A stretch of DNA of 64,000 bases from contig OY764869.1 of NCBI GenBank assembly GCA_963668585.1, positions 2,914,001-2,978,000 of the forward strand, read 5' to 3'. The notes beneath the pieces were generated by a model that made no database searches, was not told where the DNA came from, and worked only from the letters and a program-made list of their open reading frames with translations. Positions within the stretch are counted from its first letter, which is position 1. Every line of letters starts with the position of its first letter. This DNA is from Bin87 sp963668585 (lineage in GTDB: Bacteria > Chloroflexota > Dehalococcoidia > Lucifugimonadales > UBA3495). The translations under genes were made by a program, and so were the position numbers. Below are positions 1 through 8,292 of this stretch, in pieces.

Positions 1-250
1 ACGGGGTGGCGAAGAATCGAGGGGACATGGCGGCGAAGGTGATCAGGCCGACCCACAAGCCCCACGTGCCCTGCAACTCCGGGATACTGTATACCCAGGC
101 TCCGCGCGCAACGATTAGCGCCCAGGCTCCGCTCCCGCTGCATAGCGCGGCCAGCGCCAGAAAACGAAAGTCCCGAAAGACAAGAGCCGCCAGGAACCGG
201 TAGGCTTTCTGACGAAAATAGCCGCGTTGCGGGGCTGGAGCCGTGGCCAT
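1..250 (-). CDS. MFS-type transporter, N-terminal fragment (cut by window edge)
   Basis: The frame is open from ATG at 248-250 to the window edge, giving the first 83 residues. After a short basic N-terminus (RQKAYRF) come FRDFRFLALAALCSG and a second hydrophobic stretch near residues 60-75, the pattern of the first two helices of MFS_3-type exporters. An AGGAG ribosome binding site lies 7 bases before the ATG, and a good promoter lies further upstream at 322-349. The substrate cannot be told from this fragment. The MFS call rests on the N-terminal pattern only, so another multi-spanning membrane protein is possible. Confidence 0.55.
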   Translation of the reverse strand, partial: MATAPAPQRGYFRQKAYRFLAALVFRDFRFLALAALCSGSGAWALIVARGAWVYSIPELQGTWGLWVGLITFAAMSPRFFATP

Positions 251-321
251 CTTTGAACTCCTGCTGCATCGCTACGGCAGAGTCGCCGCAGGACCTTGCG
301 AATCGCACGGGGTAATGGCGC

Positions 322-349
322 ATTATAACCCACTCGATGTGGGGGTCAA
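322..349 (-). promoter_or_regulatory. Sigma-70-type promoter for the MFS gene
   Basis: On the minus strand TTGACC (344-349) and TATAAT (322-327) are separated by 16 bases, about 70 bases upstream of the transporter ATG. Confidence 0.6.
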
Positions 350-400
350 ATAATGCCAGCCCGCGGTCCAGGACCTTTCGATAATTGTCGATCGATGACG

Positions 401-495
401 TAGTCCGCTCATCCTGAGCCTGTCGAAGGACCAGCGGGCGGCGAGCGGGGAACCGTCCTGGCAACATCAATTGCCTTTAGTCAGGGTAACCGAAA
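401..495 (+). repeat. Dispersed ~95-bp repeat, copy A
   Basis: The block starts with TCCGCTCATCCTGAGCCTGT and ends with a TCAGGGTAACCGAAA-like segment. It closely matches 8079-8172 in sequence and length, and its core recurs near 24010. It fills most of the gap between the MFS and minE genes. No open frame of note crosses it. Confidence 0.6.
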
Positions 496-527
496 GTCCC
501 TGCCCTGCGTTCGCGGCCAGGATGATG

Positions 528-785
528 TCAGCCTCGGTCCTCCAACCGCGCGCGGGATACCAGGAATACTTCCTCGCCGTCCCGCTGCAACCAGAATTCG
601 GTGAACACCCCGGTGACTGCCAGGTGTTCCCTGATGGCCGACTGCATGCTGTCGCGGAGCGCTGACAGTTGCGGGGCCGACACCTCCATCCGATCCCGGT
701 GGATGGCGGAATGCAGCCTTTCCCTGGCGACCTGGCGCGGGCTGCTAGCGTGCAGCCGGCGCTGTCTTCTCAACAACCTAAACAT
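528..785 (-). CDS. minE: Cell division topological specificity factor MinE
   Basis: The 85-residue product has the family size (about 80-90) and layout. A short N-terminal membrane-binding segment (MFRLLRRQRR) is followed by an anti-MinCD region with ARERLHSAIHRDR (cf. the usual AKERLQ...HDR) and a C-terminal dimerisation region with AIREHLAV. MinE stimulates MinD ATPase and drives pole-to-pole oscillation, restricting MinC to the poles. Its ATG overlaps the end of minD by 8 bases, so translation is probably coupled. The sequence is diverged from model MinE, but position after minD supports the call. Confidence 0.82.
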   Translation of the reverse strand: MFRLLRRQRRLHASSPRQVARERLHSAIHRDRMEVSAPQLSALRDSMQSAIREHLAVTGVFTEFWLQRDGEEVFLVSRARLEDRG

Positions 786-1602
786 GTGCCGACGCTTTCC
801 GGTTGATTCCCATCAATGTGCGCACTTTGTCCATGATCGAAGTGGGCTGCTCTTCAACCGGGTCTATCATGGGGATGTGTTCGCCATCGATCCGCGCTGC
901 AATTCGAACGAATTCCCGGCCTGACGGAGATTGGCTGTCGTACACCACCGGCGTGCCGTTGTTGGTGGATGTGATCACCCGGTCGTCGGCTGGAATCAGG
1001 CCGATGGGGTCCACCGCCAACATTTCCAGCACGTCGGACGCATCCATCATGTCGCCCTGGCGCACCATTTCGGGCCTGATGCGGTTTATTATCAGCCTCG
1101 CGTTTCGGATGTCGCTGGCGTGCAGCAGGCCGATCACCCGGTCTGCATCACGGATCGCCGACACTTCCGGAGTGGTTACCACCAAAGCCTCCTGGGCTGC
1201 GGAGATGGCGTTGCGAAAACCCTGTTCGATGCCCGCCGGGCAGTCCACGATGATGTAGTCGAACTCCGCTTCCAGTCTCCGGCACAGATCAACCAGTTGC
1301 TGCGAGTCGATGCAGTCTTTGTCCCTGGTCTGGGCCGCGGCGATGAGGTACAGTTCGCCGGCATGTTTGTCGCGAATCAGCGCCTGCTCGATGCGACAAC
1401 GGCCTTCGATCACGTCCACCAGGTCGTAGACGATGCGGTTCTCCAGGCCCATGACCACGTCGAGGTTGCGTAGGCCGATATCGGTATCAATTACCACCAC
1501 CCGGTTGGACCGCAATGCCAGGCCGGTCCCCACGTTGGCCGTGGCGGTAGTCTTGCCCACGCCTCCTTTTCCGGAAGTCATGACGATGGTCTTACCGCTC
1601 AT
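778..1602 (-). CDS. minD: Septum site-determining ATPase MinD
   Basis: This 274-residue P-loop ATPase of the ParA/MinD family places the division septum. The deviant Walker A motif GKGGVGKTT lies at residues 11-19. DTDIGLRNLD and the Walker B-like YIIVDCPAGI follow. The C-terminus (SIMDKVRTLMGINRK) forms an amphipathic, basic tail like the MinD membrane-targeting sequence. I start at the ATG at 1600-1602 because GGAGG lies 8 bases upstream; the ATG 27 bases earlier has no such site. The gene overlaps minC by 11 bases and minE by 8, so the three form one translationally coupled unit. Confidence 0.95.
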   Translation of the reverse strand: MSGKTIVMTSGKGGVGKTTATANVGTGLALRSNRVVVIDTDIGLRNLDVVMGLENRIVYDLVDVIEGRCRIEQALIRDKHAGELYLIAAAQTRDKDCIDSQQLVDLCRRLEAEFDYIIVDCPAGIEQGFRNAISAAQEALVVTTPEVSAIRDADRVIGLLHASDIRNARLIINRIRPEMVRQGDMMDASDVLEMLAVDPIGLIPADDRVITSTNNGTPVVYDSQSPSGREFVRIAARIDGEHIPMIDPVEEQPTSIMDKVRTLMGINRKASAHV

Positions 1603-2476
1603 TGGGGTTTCCTCCGTGGTCGATGGCATGGTTTTTCAGGTAGGGAGAAACATGGACGGTCCGGTTCAGCACCCGCGCGATGGTTGGAGACCCGGGCGCT
1701 TCGCCTCTGCGACGAACGGGACTGGGTCGCCGCGTTCCTTCATCCCAGATGTAGTCGGCGATGCGAAGCTGAGGGTTGGCAACCGCCATGGCAAGGATGA
1801 CGGCCGTGGAATCGCCGCCGGCTCCGGCATGAGCCATGCCCCGCAGGGTCCCAAATATGAGAATATCGCCTTGCGCGATGATCTGCGCTCCGGGATTGAC
1901 GTTGCCCACCACCACGACATTGCCCTGGAACCGCAGCGCCTCCCCGGCCCGGCAGGTCCCACGCACCACCTCAGCGGGCACGGCGCCGCGTTCAGCGCGT
2001 GGGGCGGGTTCCAGGGTTGCACGATCATCTCCCTGCGGTTCGTCGTCATTGATGATGTTCGCGTTGTCGTCGGTCTGATCGGTTGGATGGACGGCGTGGC
2101 CAGGCCCGTGCCCGTTGCCGTTGGCCCGCCCGGCCGTAGTGGATTGCATGGTAATCAGGCTCTCGATTCGGTCGCGCTCGCGTTCCAGAACCGACGTATC
2201 GCACCGAAACTCCTTGATTCGGAGGCCCGATTCCGACTCGATGACCTTGCGGATCCGGTCAGGTTCGTCAGGGAGCAGAAGCCGACGCCCGATATCAACA
2301 ATGACCTCCCCGTCAGAGTAGAGGCGCCGGTTGCGCGCCAGGAATTCCCGCAGGGTTCGGCACGCTGCCTGCAGGGGTACGCTGTCGTCAACCTGGATGT
2401 TGACCAATGCGCCGCGTCCGGAAATCTTCAGCAGTTCCGGGTTGTCTGTTTCGGTGGGCGTCATAATTGACGCCAT
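1592..2476 (-). CDS. minC: Septum inhibitor MinC
   Basis: The 294-residue product is the FtsZ inhibitor of the Min system. The C-terminal beta-helix domain (about residues 165-240) is clear from GTCRAGEALRFQGNVVVVG, NPGAQIIAQGDILIFGTLRG and AHAG, the MinD/MinC polymer interface. The N-terminal domain (about 1-105) is diverged. Between them is a long linker rich in Asp, Asn and Gly. The extra C-terminal tail after about residue 240 is basic. Two in-frame ATGs occur (2476 and 2464); neither has a strong ribosome binding site. It is first in the minCDE operon. Confidence 0.9.
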   Translation of the reverse strand: MASIMTPTETDNPELLKISGRGALVNIQVDDSVPLQAACRTLREFLARNRRLYSDGEVIVDIGRRLLLPDEPDRIRKVIESESGLRIKEFRCDTSVLERERDRIESLITMQSTTAGRANGNGHGPGHAVHPTDQTDDNANIINDDEPQGDDRATLEPAPRAERGAVPAEVVRGTCRAGEALRFQGNVVVVGNVNPGAQIIAQGDILIFGTLRGMAHAGAGGDSTAVILAMAVANPQLRIADYIWDEGTRRPSPVRRRGEAPGSPTIARVLNRTVHVSPYLKNHAIDHGGNPNER

Positions 2477-2662
2477 TTATATCAACCGACCCATGCCCCG
2501 CGACGTGTAGCGCGTTGACGCATTTGTTGGAATTCTAAAAATTGTCGGCAGGAACGGCCCTGTCGCCAAACGGTTCGCTGGGCCGCAGCGTTGGCCCGGC
2601 GCGGCCGCTACCTTTGGGTGGACGCAAACACCCTGAGGACAGCGACGGGACGCGCAGTCCGT

Positions 2663-3049
2663 TCATTCAGCTGCGTAGGAAATGTGCTGGTCAGTTAATC
2701 CCAACCAATTGCCGTCCGGGTCCTCAATGGCCGCGAAAGTCCCCCACGGCAAATCGCCGGGCGGCATCGCGATTTTCACGCCCAGTCCCTCCAGGGATGC
2801 GACGGTGTCTTTGACATCAGGGCAATAGAAGACGACGGAGGATTTTCGCTCCGCCCAATCCGGCATGAACTCTCTTGGGTAGATGACCAGGCTCGTTTCA
2901 GCCTGCGGCGGCGCTACCTCTATCCACTCGGTATCGGCCCCCATGCTCATCCGGCGTCGCACCTCAAATCCGAGCACTCGCACATAAAAGTCAACCGATT
3001 CGGCCTGATTGGCCACGTAGATCCCGACGGTTTTCAATGGCCCAAACAT
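2663..3049 (-). CDS. VOC-family (glyoxalase/bleomycin-resistance-like) protein
   Basis: The 128-residue product has the beta-alpha-beta-beta-beta pattern of a vicinal-oxygen-chelate protein: VGIYVANQAESVDFYVRVLG at the start and a FAAIEDPDGNWLGLT strand-turn near the end. The Glu and Asp in EDPDGN are typical of the metal-binding half. Members include isomerases, dioxygenases and antibiotic-binding proteins, so the substrate is not predicted. I start at the ATG at 3047-3049, with GGAG 9 bases upstream; an in-frame GTG at 3064 is an alternative. It stands alone between minC and the thiolase terminator. Confidence 0.82.
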   Translation of the reverse strand: MFGPLKTVGIYVANQAESVDFYVRVLGFEVRRRMSMGADTEWIEVAPPQAETSLVIYPREFMPDWAERKSSVVFYCPDVKDTVASLEGLGVKIAMPPGDLPWGTFAAIEDPDGNWLGLTDQHISYAAE

Positions 3050-3090
3050 TGGCGCACACTCCACAGATGACGACGATATTATCCAGCATC

Positions 3091-3108
3091 AGGGCGGTTT
3101 TCCGCCCT
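3091..3108. repeat. Perfect short hairpin
   Basis: AGGGCGG and CCGCCCT pair around a TTTT loop just upstream of the VOC gene. There is no T-run on either side, so it is not a standard terminator. Confidence 0.4.
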
Positions 3109-3216
3109 CGGCCGGTCACCGAATCGGACCTGCATGCCAGATGCTGGATCCGTGAAACCCTGGGACTAAACTTGGGTCGATGCCATCCGGCGGCAGAGAC
3201 AGGGACGGCGGTATCC

Positions 3217-3253
3217 AAAAAAGGGTCGGAACCATCGACGATGGCTCCGACCC
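3217..3253 (-). terminator. Intrinsic terminator of the thiolase operon
   Basis: An 8-bp stem (GGGTCGGA/TCCGACCC, 3223-3230 with 3246-3253) is extended inward by CCATCG/CGATGG. On the minus strand it is followed directly by TTTTTT (3222-3217). It sits 48 bases beyond the thiolase stop codon. Confidence 0.85.
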
Positions 3254-3300
3254 GTTGTTTAATCCGAAACCGGGCGCCCCGAAAATCGGCTGAGATGCCC

Positions 3301-4473
3301 CTAATCGGGCCGGCCGAATACGGCGACGGAACAGGTGAAGGAACCGGGGCGGCCTCCCAGGTTGTGGGTGATCCCCAGATCGGCCTTCTGCAACTGGCGA
3401 CCTCCGGCCTTGCCCTGCATTTGCTTGTACACCTCATAGATCATGCGGATACCGCTGGCTCCAATGGGATGCCCGAAGCACTTGAGGCCTCCGTCGGTGT
3501 TCACTGGCAGATCACCTTCTAGCGAAAACGCGCCGTTGGCAACGTCGGCACTGGCCTGTCCCCGGGGGCTGAACCCCAGGTCCTCCATGATGATCAACTC
3601 GGTGATGGTGAAACAGTCGTGCACCATCGCCATGTCGATCTCGGCGCGAGGGTTGGAGATGCCCGCTTCTTCGTAGGCGGCCTGGCTGGCCCTGACGGTT
3701 TCCGGGAAGTGGGTGAAGTCCCAGTCATTGCGCAGCACGCCGAACGCGCCGACGGCGAGGCCCAGACCCTTGACCAGCACATAATCGTCCCGCAGCGTGC
3801 GGGCGATCTCGGGTGTCGTGATGATCGCCGCCGCCGCGCCGTCGCTGACGCCACAACAGTCGTACAAGCCCAATGGCCAGGCTATCATCGGAGCGTTGAT
3901 CACCTGGTCCTCGCTGACTTCGCGCTGGAAATGAGCCTTTGAGTTCAGCGTGCCGTTGTGGTGGTTCTTGGAAGCGATCTGCGCCAACGTGCGCTTCCCG
4001 TCGTCATAATCGATGTCGTAGTGATGGAAGTAGCGCGTCGCGGCCATGGCGAATTGCGAGGGCGGAGGTGTCGGCGGTTCGACGTCCGCGCCCGGCCCGG
4101 CGCCAATGGCAAGCCCGGAGAACCCGCTGTCTTTGAGTTTTTCCACTCCCATCGCCAGCACGATGTCGTACACGCCGGCAGCGACCGCGTAGCACGCATT
4201 ACGGAAGGCATCCGTAGCCGTGGCGCAGGCATTTTCCACGCGAGTGATCGGGATGTAGTCCAGCTTCAAAGCCTCGGCCAGGGGTTGCCCGGTGCGAAAA
4301 CTGTTGACGGTTCCCAGCCAGGCCGCCTGGATATCGTCGGCGTCCAGCCCGGCGTCTTCGTAGGCCTCATAGGCTGCTTCCACCATCAGGTCAGAGGCCG
4401 ACGCATCCCAACGCTCGCCAAACTTTGTGCATCCCATTCCGACGACGGCAACCCGGTCTCGTATTCCACTCAT
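3301..4473 (-). CDS. Thiolase-family protein (SCP-x / acetyl-CoA acetyltransferase type)
   Basis: The 390-residue product has the full thiolase fold with the catalytic set visible: Cys83 in VENACATATDAF, the VHDCF motif, and GGLKCFGHPIGASGIR near the C-terminus with the general-base His and Cys. This pattern belongs to the SCP2/SCP-x thiolase branch, which acts on acyl-CoAs in fatty-acid or sterol-type degradation. It follows the HMG-CoA-synthase-like/OB-fold gene by 16 bases and shares its terminator, so the two are probably one operon and may form a complex, as thiolases often do with DUF35 OB-fold partners. The true acyl-CoA substrate is unknown. Confidence 0.88.
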   Translation of the reverse strand: MSGIRDRVAVVGMGCTKFGERWDASASDLMVEAAYEAYEDAGLDADDIQAAWLGTVNSFRTGQPLAEALKLDYIPITRVENACATATDAFRNACYAVAAGVYDIVLAMGVEKLKDSGFSGLAIGAGPGADVEPPTPPPSQFAMAATRYFHHYDIDYDDGKRTLAQIASKNHHNGTLNSKAHFQREVSEDQVINAPMIAWPLGLYDCCGVSDGAAAAIITTPEIARTLRDDYVLVKGLGLAVGAFGVLRNDWDFTHFPETVRASQAAYEEAGISNPRAEIDMAMVHDCFTITELIIMEDLGFSPRGQASADVANGAFSLEGDLPVNTDGGLKCFGHPIGASGIRMIYEVYKQMQGKAGGRQLQKADLGITHNLGGRPGSFTCSVAVFGRPD

Positions 4474-4489
4474 TGCTCTGCTCCTTGCG

Positions 4490-5923
4490 TCAGGCTGACG
4501 CCGCGACCCTGGCCGCTGCGCGTTGCGGTACGGCTTTCCAGTAATAGTTATGAATTCCGTTGACCACCCGCAGCTTGCGAAAGCTCATCTCCACGGGCAT
4601 ACCCACCCGCACCTCTTCCAATTCGCGGTCGGTCATCATGCACAACACGCGGCCGCCGCCCTCAAAATCGACCACGGCCACGACCAACGGAGTATCCACC
4701 GCGCCGGCGATGTAGTCCATGGAATAGGTGAACAGTTCTGCGGGTTTGTCGCTCAGGCGCACCGGTTCGCTGTCGTCAACCTTGCGGCATTCCACGCATA
4801 CCCTCTGCGCGGGATACTGTACGTAGCCGCACGCCCGGCACCTCGCGCCGTACAGCCGCACATTTTTGTCTCCTTCGCGCCACAACGCCGACACCGACGG
4901 TGAAGCCGCTGCCGGCCGGCGCGAGGAATCATCCAGAGTCCACACTTCCCGCCAACGGGCGTACGTTTCATAGTTGCCCAAAACCTGCTTCGTGTCAGTC
5001 CATCCGGACAGTCCCATGGCCGGGCGTGGGGCAGAACCTATCGCATCCGTGGTATTGAAACCGAGGACGTCGCTGCCGTCCCCGTAGGATATGGCTATGA
5101 CCGTTTCGCCCGGTGAGGCCGTCTCCAGGGCGGCGACCAGTTGCATCGGCACAAACGCCGCGCCCGTATTGCCGATTGACCCGAATATTGCCCCCAGCAT
5201 CTGCTCGTCTGAAAAGCCAAGTTGTCGGGTCAACCTGGCATACCGGCGCGCGTCCGGAGCATAAAGCGCAACTTTGGCCACGTCGGACGCAGCCATGCCG
5301 GCTTGCTGAAAATATCCTTCCAACGCGCGAGGCACGATCCGCTCGATGCCTTCCTCGGTCGCGAACCGGTCTTCCCACGTCCTGACAAACGGATCGCCGG
5401 GCGACCGCCACGTGTCCAGCATATTATCGGTTACGGAGTGGCTGCCAATGGATTCGGCGATCACCCCTTCGTTCGATATGACGAAAGCGGCGGCGCCATC
5501 GCCCGATGCTCTTTCGGTTTCGCCCCTCGGCGGACCCTGACGGCTGTCGGCGACGACCACCAGAACCTGACGCGCGCTGCCGGCGGCCACGGCGTCCATG
5601 GCGGATTTCAGGGCGTTGGTTCCGGCCCGCAACACGTTGCCGATGTCGGTGGCAAAGATGTCCTCTCGCAGATCGAGGGCGGCTGCGATTATTGCCGCGC
5701 ATTGCTTTTCAGCGTATGGCGACGTGGTGCTGGCGAAAACTACGCCATCGATCTCGTGGCGGTCGCGGCTGGTCAGGCAGTCGATGCCGGCGGCGACCGC
5801 CATGGTCACGCTGTCTTCGTCGAAGTTGGCTACGGCCCGCTCCTGACGCGAGTTCCATCCGGCGGTGTCCGCTCCCAGGCGGTAACGCGGCACATAAGCG
5901 CCGTAGGCGGCGATTCCAGCCAA
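4490..5923 (-). CDS. HMG-CoA-synthase-like domain fused to zinc ribbon and OB-fold (DUF35)
   Basis: The 477-residue protein has two parts. Residues 1-300 follow the thiolase-fold HMG-CoA synthase/KAS III family (GIAAYGAYVPRYRLG, SGDGAAAFVIS, SIGNTGAAF, SYGDGSDVLGF). Residues 355-470 are a rubredoxin-like zinc ribbon (Cys362, 365, 376, 379) plus OB-fold, the DUF35 partner module of many thiolases. The segment DIGNVLRAGT (93-102) sits where HMG-CoA synthase has its nucleophilic Cys, and no Cys is there. The later His of the family also appears replaced (YAPDARRY, 221-228). The Asn in IGNTG remains. It may bind acyl-CoA or scaffold the downstream thiolase rather than condense acetyl-CoA. Confidence 0.82.
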   Translation of the reverse strand: MAGIAAYGAYVPRYRLGADTAGWNSRQERAVANFDEDSVTMAVAAGIDCLTSRDRHEIDGVVFASTTSPYAEKQCAAIIAAALDLREDIFATDIGNVLRAGTNALKSAMDAVAAGSARQVLVVVADSRQGPPRGETERASGDGAAAFVISNEGVIAESIGSHSVTDNMLDTWRSPGDPFVRTWEDRFATEEGIERIVPRALEGYFQQAGMAASDVAKVALYAPDARRYARLTRQLGFSDEQMLGAIFGSIGNTGAAFVPMQLVAALETASPGETVIAISYGDGSDVLGFNTTDAIGSAPRPAMGLSGWTDTKQVLGNYETYARWREVWTLDDSSRRPAAASPSVSALWREGDKNVRLYGARCRACGYVQYPAQRVCVECRKVDDSEPVRLSDKPAELFTYSMDYIAGAVDTPLVVAVVDFEGGGRVLCMMTDRELEEVRVGMPVEMSFRKLRVVNGIHNYYWKAVPQRAAARVAASA

Positions 5924-6015
5924 ATTATCAACTCCCAGTTGCGATCAGGGCTGCGAAGGATGCTATCAGCGTACCAGAAAACGTGTCAACGCATCGCCAT
6001 GCTACAATAAAATCG

Positions 6016-7218
6016 ATGATGGACCGTTTGGAAGCCGCGCGGTTGGCGACGCTGTTGTGCTCTCTCGCCGTTCTGCTGGCCGTCCTGGCGTGTGGGGGAG
6101 ACAACGCCGGTGCGTCCGGCGGTAGTCAGAGGGGCGGAGACCTACCTCCCGAGTTTAGCAAACTGGGGGAGGCCTACGGGATTCTCCTGGGAGAACACGT
6201 TGACCACGAGAACCTGGCGCCGGATGAATTGACCGACGGGGCCATCCGCGGCCTGCTCGCCGCGCTGGATGATCCGCACGCCTCCTACCTGACGGCAGAA
6301 CAGCACAACCGGGAACAGGAAGGCTATCGCGGTTACTTCGAAGGAATTGGAGCGCAGGTGACGCTGACCGACGCCGGTCTGACCATCATCGCGCCGATTC
6401 CAGGAGCGCCCGCCGAAGCCGCGGGAATCCGCCCTGGCGACGTGGTCCTGGCGGTGAACGGCGAGGACATTTCCCACCTCAGCCTGATCGAAGCGGTGAA
6501 CCTGATTCGAGGGCCGCGCGGCACAGACGTCACACTTCTGGTGCGGCACGCCGGCAGTGTCGAAAACGTCAGCATCACAGTTACGCGCGGGCGCATCCCC
6601 ATCGAGAGCACCGAATTCCGAATGTTGGATGATGGCGTGGGGCACCTCTGGATATACAGTTTCTCCGACACCACGGAGAAGGAAGTTCGCGCCGCATTGG
6701 ACGAATTCAGAGATGCAGACGGCCGCGGCCTGATTCTCGACGTCCGCAACAATCCCGGCGGGCTGCTGTCGGCCGTAATCGACATCAGCGGGCTGTTCAT
6801 TGACGACGGACCGATTCTCTATGAAATAGATGCGAACGGCAACCGGACCGACCACAACGCCGGTTCCGGAGGGCCCGCAACGTCCATTCCGCTGGTTGCA
6901 CTGGTCAACGAATATTCGGCCAGCGCCAGCGAAATCCTGGCCGGAGCGATCAAAGCCAATCAACGCGGCCCGGTGGTGGGCGCGACCACATTCGGCAAGG
7001 GCAGCGTCAACATCACCCGAGAATTGTCCGACGGGTCCGCCATATATTTTTCCATCCGGCGCTGGTACCTCCCGGACGGAACCCAAATTGAAGGGCACGG
7101 CGTGACGCCGGATATTGTGGCTCCCACGGGAACGCAGACACTGCCGTTGACGGTCGACGAGGACGTGGCGCTGCGGCGGGCGCACGAGGTTTTGTTGTCG
7201 GAGATTGGCCGCAGGTAA
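6016..7218 (+). CDS. S41-family C-terminal processing protease, lipoprotein
   Basis: The 400-residue product starts with a lipoprotein signal peptide ending LAVLAC, so it is exported and anchored by Cys. A PDZ domain covers roughly residues 110-200 (PGAPAEAAGIRPGDVVLAVNG). The S41 protease core follows: LILDVRNNPGG, then EYSASASE with the nucleophilic Ser, and TTFGKGSV with the catalytic Lys. Such proteases trim or degrade envelope proteins from their C-termini. The frame is open far upstream, but the start at ATG 6016 (or 6019) is set by the signal peptide. A TACAAT hexamer at 6003-6008 leaves almost no leader. It stands alone, divergent from the preceding operon. Confidence 0.92.
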   Translation: MMDRLEAARLATLLCSLAVLLAVLACGGDNAGASGGSQRGGDLPPEFSKLGEAYGILLGEHVDHENLAPDELTDGAIRGLLAALDDPHASYLTAEQHNREQEGYRGYFEGIGAQVTLTDAGLTIIAPIPGAPAEAAGIRPGDVVLAVNGEDISHLSLIEAVNLIRGPRGTDVTLLVRHAGSVENVSITVTRGRIPIESTEFRMLDDGVGHLWIYSFSDTTEKEVRAALDEFRDADGRGLILDVRNNPGGLLSAVIDISGLFIDDGPILYEIDANGNRTDHNAGSGGPATSIPLVALVNEYSASASEILAGAIKANQRGPVVGATTFGKGSVNITRELSDGSAIYFSIRRWYLPDGTQIEGHGVTPDIVAPTGTQTLPLTVDEDVALRRAHEVLLSEIGRR

Positions 7219-7288
7219 TTCGCGCTGCTGGGGATGGAACCCCGACACGCCGGGTTTCCGCCCCAAGCGCATTGGGTTGGGGTAGTTG

Positions 7289-7396
7289 GTCAGAATCAGG
7301 ATTTCAAGAATTCACGGATTGGCCGGATTGAGACCGTTTGGGACAAAGAACTATCAATCCTGGTAATCCATAAATCCGGCCAATCCCGATTCTGAC
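7289..7396. repeat. Long inverted repeat (nested hairpin) in a 317-bp gap
   Basis: Two sets of arms pair. The outer arms are GTCAGAATC (7289-7297) and GATTCTGAC (7388-7396). The inner arms are GGATTGGCCGGATT (7316-7329) and AATCCGGCCAATCC (7373-7386), a perfect 14-bp match. It could be a small non-autonomous element or a structured RNA. The rest of the gap between the S41 protease and smpB (7219-7535) shows no gene. Confidence 0.7.
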
Positions 7397-7535
7397 GTTC
7401 TCCTGCCACCAAACTTGGTACGTGTGAGGAGGTTCCCGCACCTACCAATCCGGCGCGAAACACCGTATCCTGTTAATAGCGCCCTGCGTGTGACGGTCGT
7501 TTCGTCGCGCCCATCGTCAGGTTTAGTGAGTCCCA

Positions 7536-8042
7536 ATGCCAAGAAAGAATCGCAACAGCAAGAAGAAAGGCAAGGACGCCGGTTCCGGAGACAACCGTCA
7601 GGTTGCGGTCAACCGGAAAGCCCTGCACGACTATGAGATCCTGGAAAAGGTCGAGGCCGGGCTGGTCTTGACCGGCACCGAGATCAAGTCCATCCGTGCG
7701 GGCAAGGTGGACCTGCGGGACGCCTACGCGCGCGTCCAAAATGGGGAACTCTGGTTGCACGGCGCGCACATCGCAGCCTATGACGCCGGCAGCTACATGA
7801 ACCACGAACCAAAGCGCCCGCGCAAGTTGCTGGTGCATCGCAGCCAGATCGGCGACCTGGGGGCGCAAACATCAGAGAAGGGTCTGACCCTGACGGCCCT
7901 GCGGCTGTACCTGAAGAACCACCATGCCAAGGTGGAACTGGGCGTCGCCCGCGGCAAACGCCAATACGACAAACGCCGCACCATCATTGACCGGGAGCGG
8001 GAACGGGCGGCGCGGCAGGCGATCAAGGAGTGGGGCGGCTGA
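7536..8042 (+). CDS. smpB: tmRNA-binding protein SmpB
   Basis: The 168-residue product delivers tmRNA to stalled ribosomes in trans-translation. The core is textbook: NRKALHDYEILEKVEAGLVL, TGTEIKSIRAGKVDLRDAY, the LYLKNHHAKVELGVARGK strand and YDKRRTI before the basic C-terminal tail that enters the mRNA channel. An N-terminal Lys/Arg extension of about 20 residues is longer than usual. The ssrA gene is not in this window. Confidence 0.96.
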   Translation: MPRKNRNSKKKGKDAGSGDNRQVAVNRKALHDYEILEKVEAGLVLTGTEIKSIRAGKVDLRDAYARVQNGELWLHGAHIAAYDAGSYMNHEPKRPRKLLVHRSQIGDLGAQTSEKGLTLTALRLYLKNHHAKVELGVARGKRQYDKRRTIIDRERERAARQAIKEWGG

Positions 8043-8078
8043 AACCAGGGCGGTTCGATCATTGGCGATAGTTGGGGC

Positions 8079-8172
8079 AGTCCGCTCATCCTGAGCCTGT
8101 CGAAGGGCGAGCGGAAGGTGAGCAGGGAACCGTTCCGGCAACAGCAACCGCCTGTTGTCAGGATAATCGAAA
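8079..8172 (+). repeat. Dispersed ~95-bp repeat, copy B
   Basis: It matches copy A at 401-495 over its full length, from AGTCCGCTCATCCTGAGCCT to TCAGGATAATCGAAA, with scattered mismatches. It follows smpB and precedes the carbonic anhydrase promoter. Confidence 0.6.
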
Positions 8173-8198
8173 CACCGTGTCGGCTGAAAACCGCCGTT

Positions 8199-8226
8199 TT
8201 GGCCCCGGTCATAATTGCGCTATAAT
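8199..8226 (+). promoter_or_regulatory. Promoter of the gamma-carbonic anhydrase gene
   Basis: TTGGCC (8199-8204) and a perfect TATAAT (8221-8226) are 16 bases apart, about 65 bases before the proposed start codon. Confidence 0.5.
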
Positions 8227-8292
8227 TCCCGGGCAGAAAACTGCGCCCCGGCTTCCCGAGCCGGCGGCGCATTATGTTGTGAGGGACAGAAT

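Noticed and set aside
7219..8292. tmRNA gene near smpB.
   Set aside because: No GGGGCTG...-type start, tag frame or tRNA-like end is visible on either strand.
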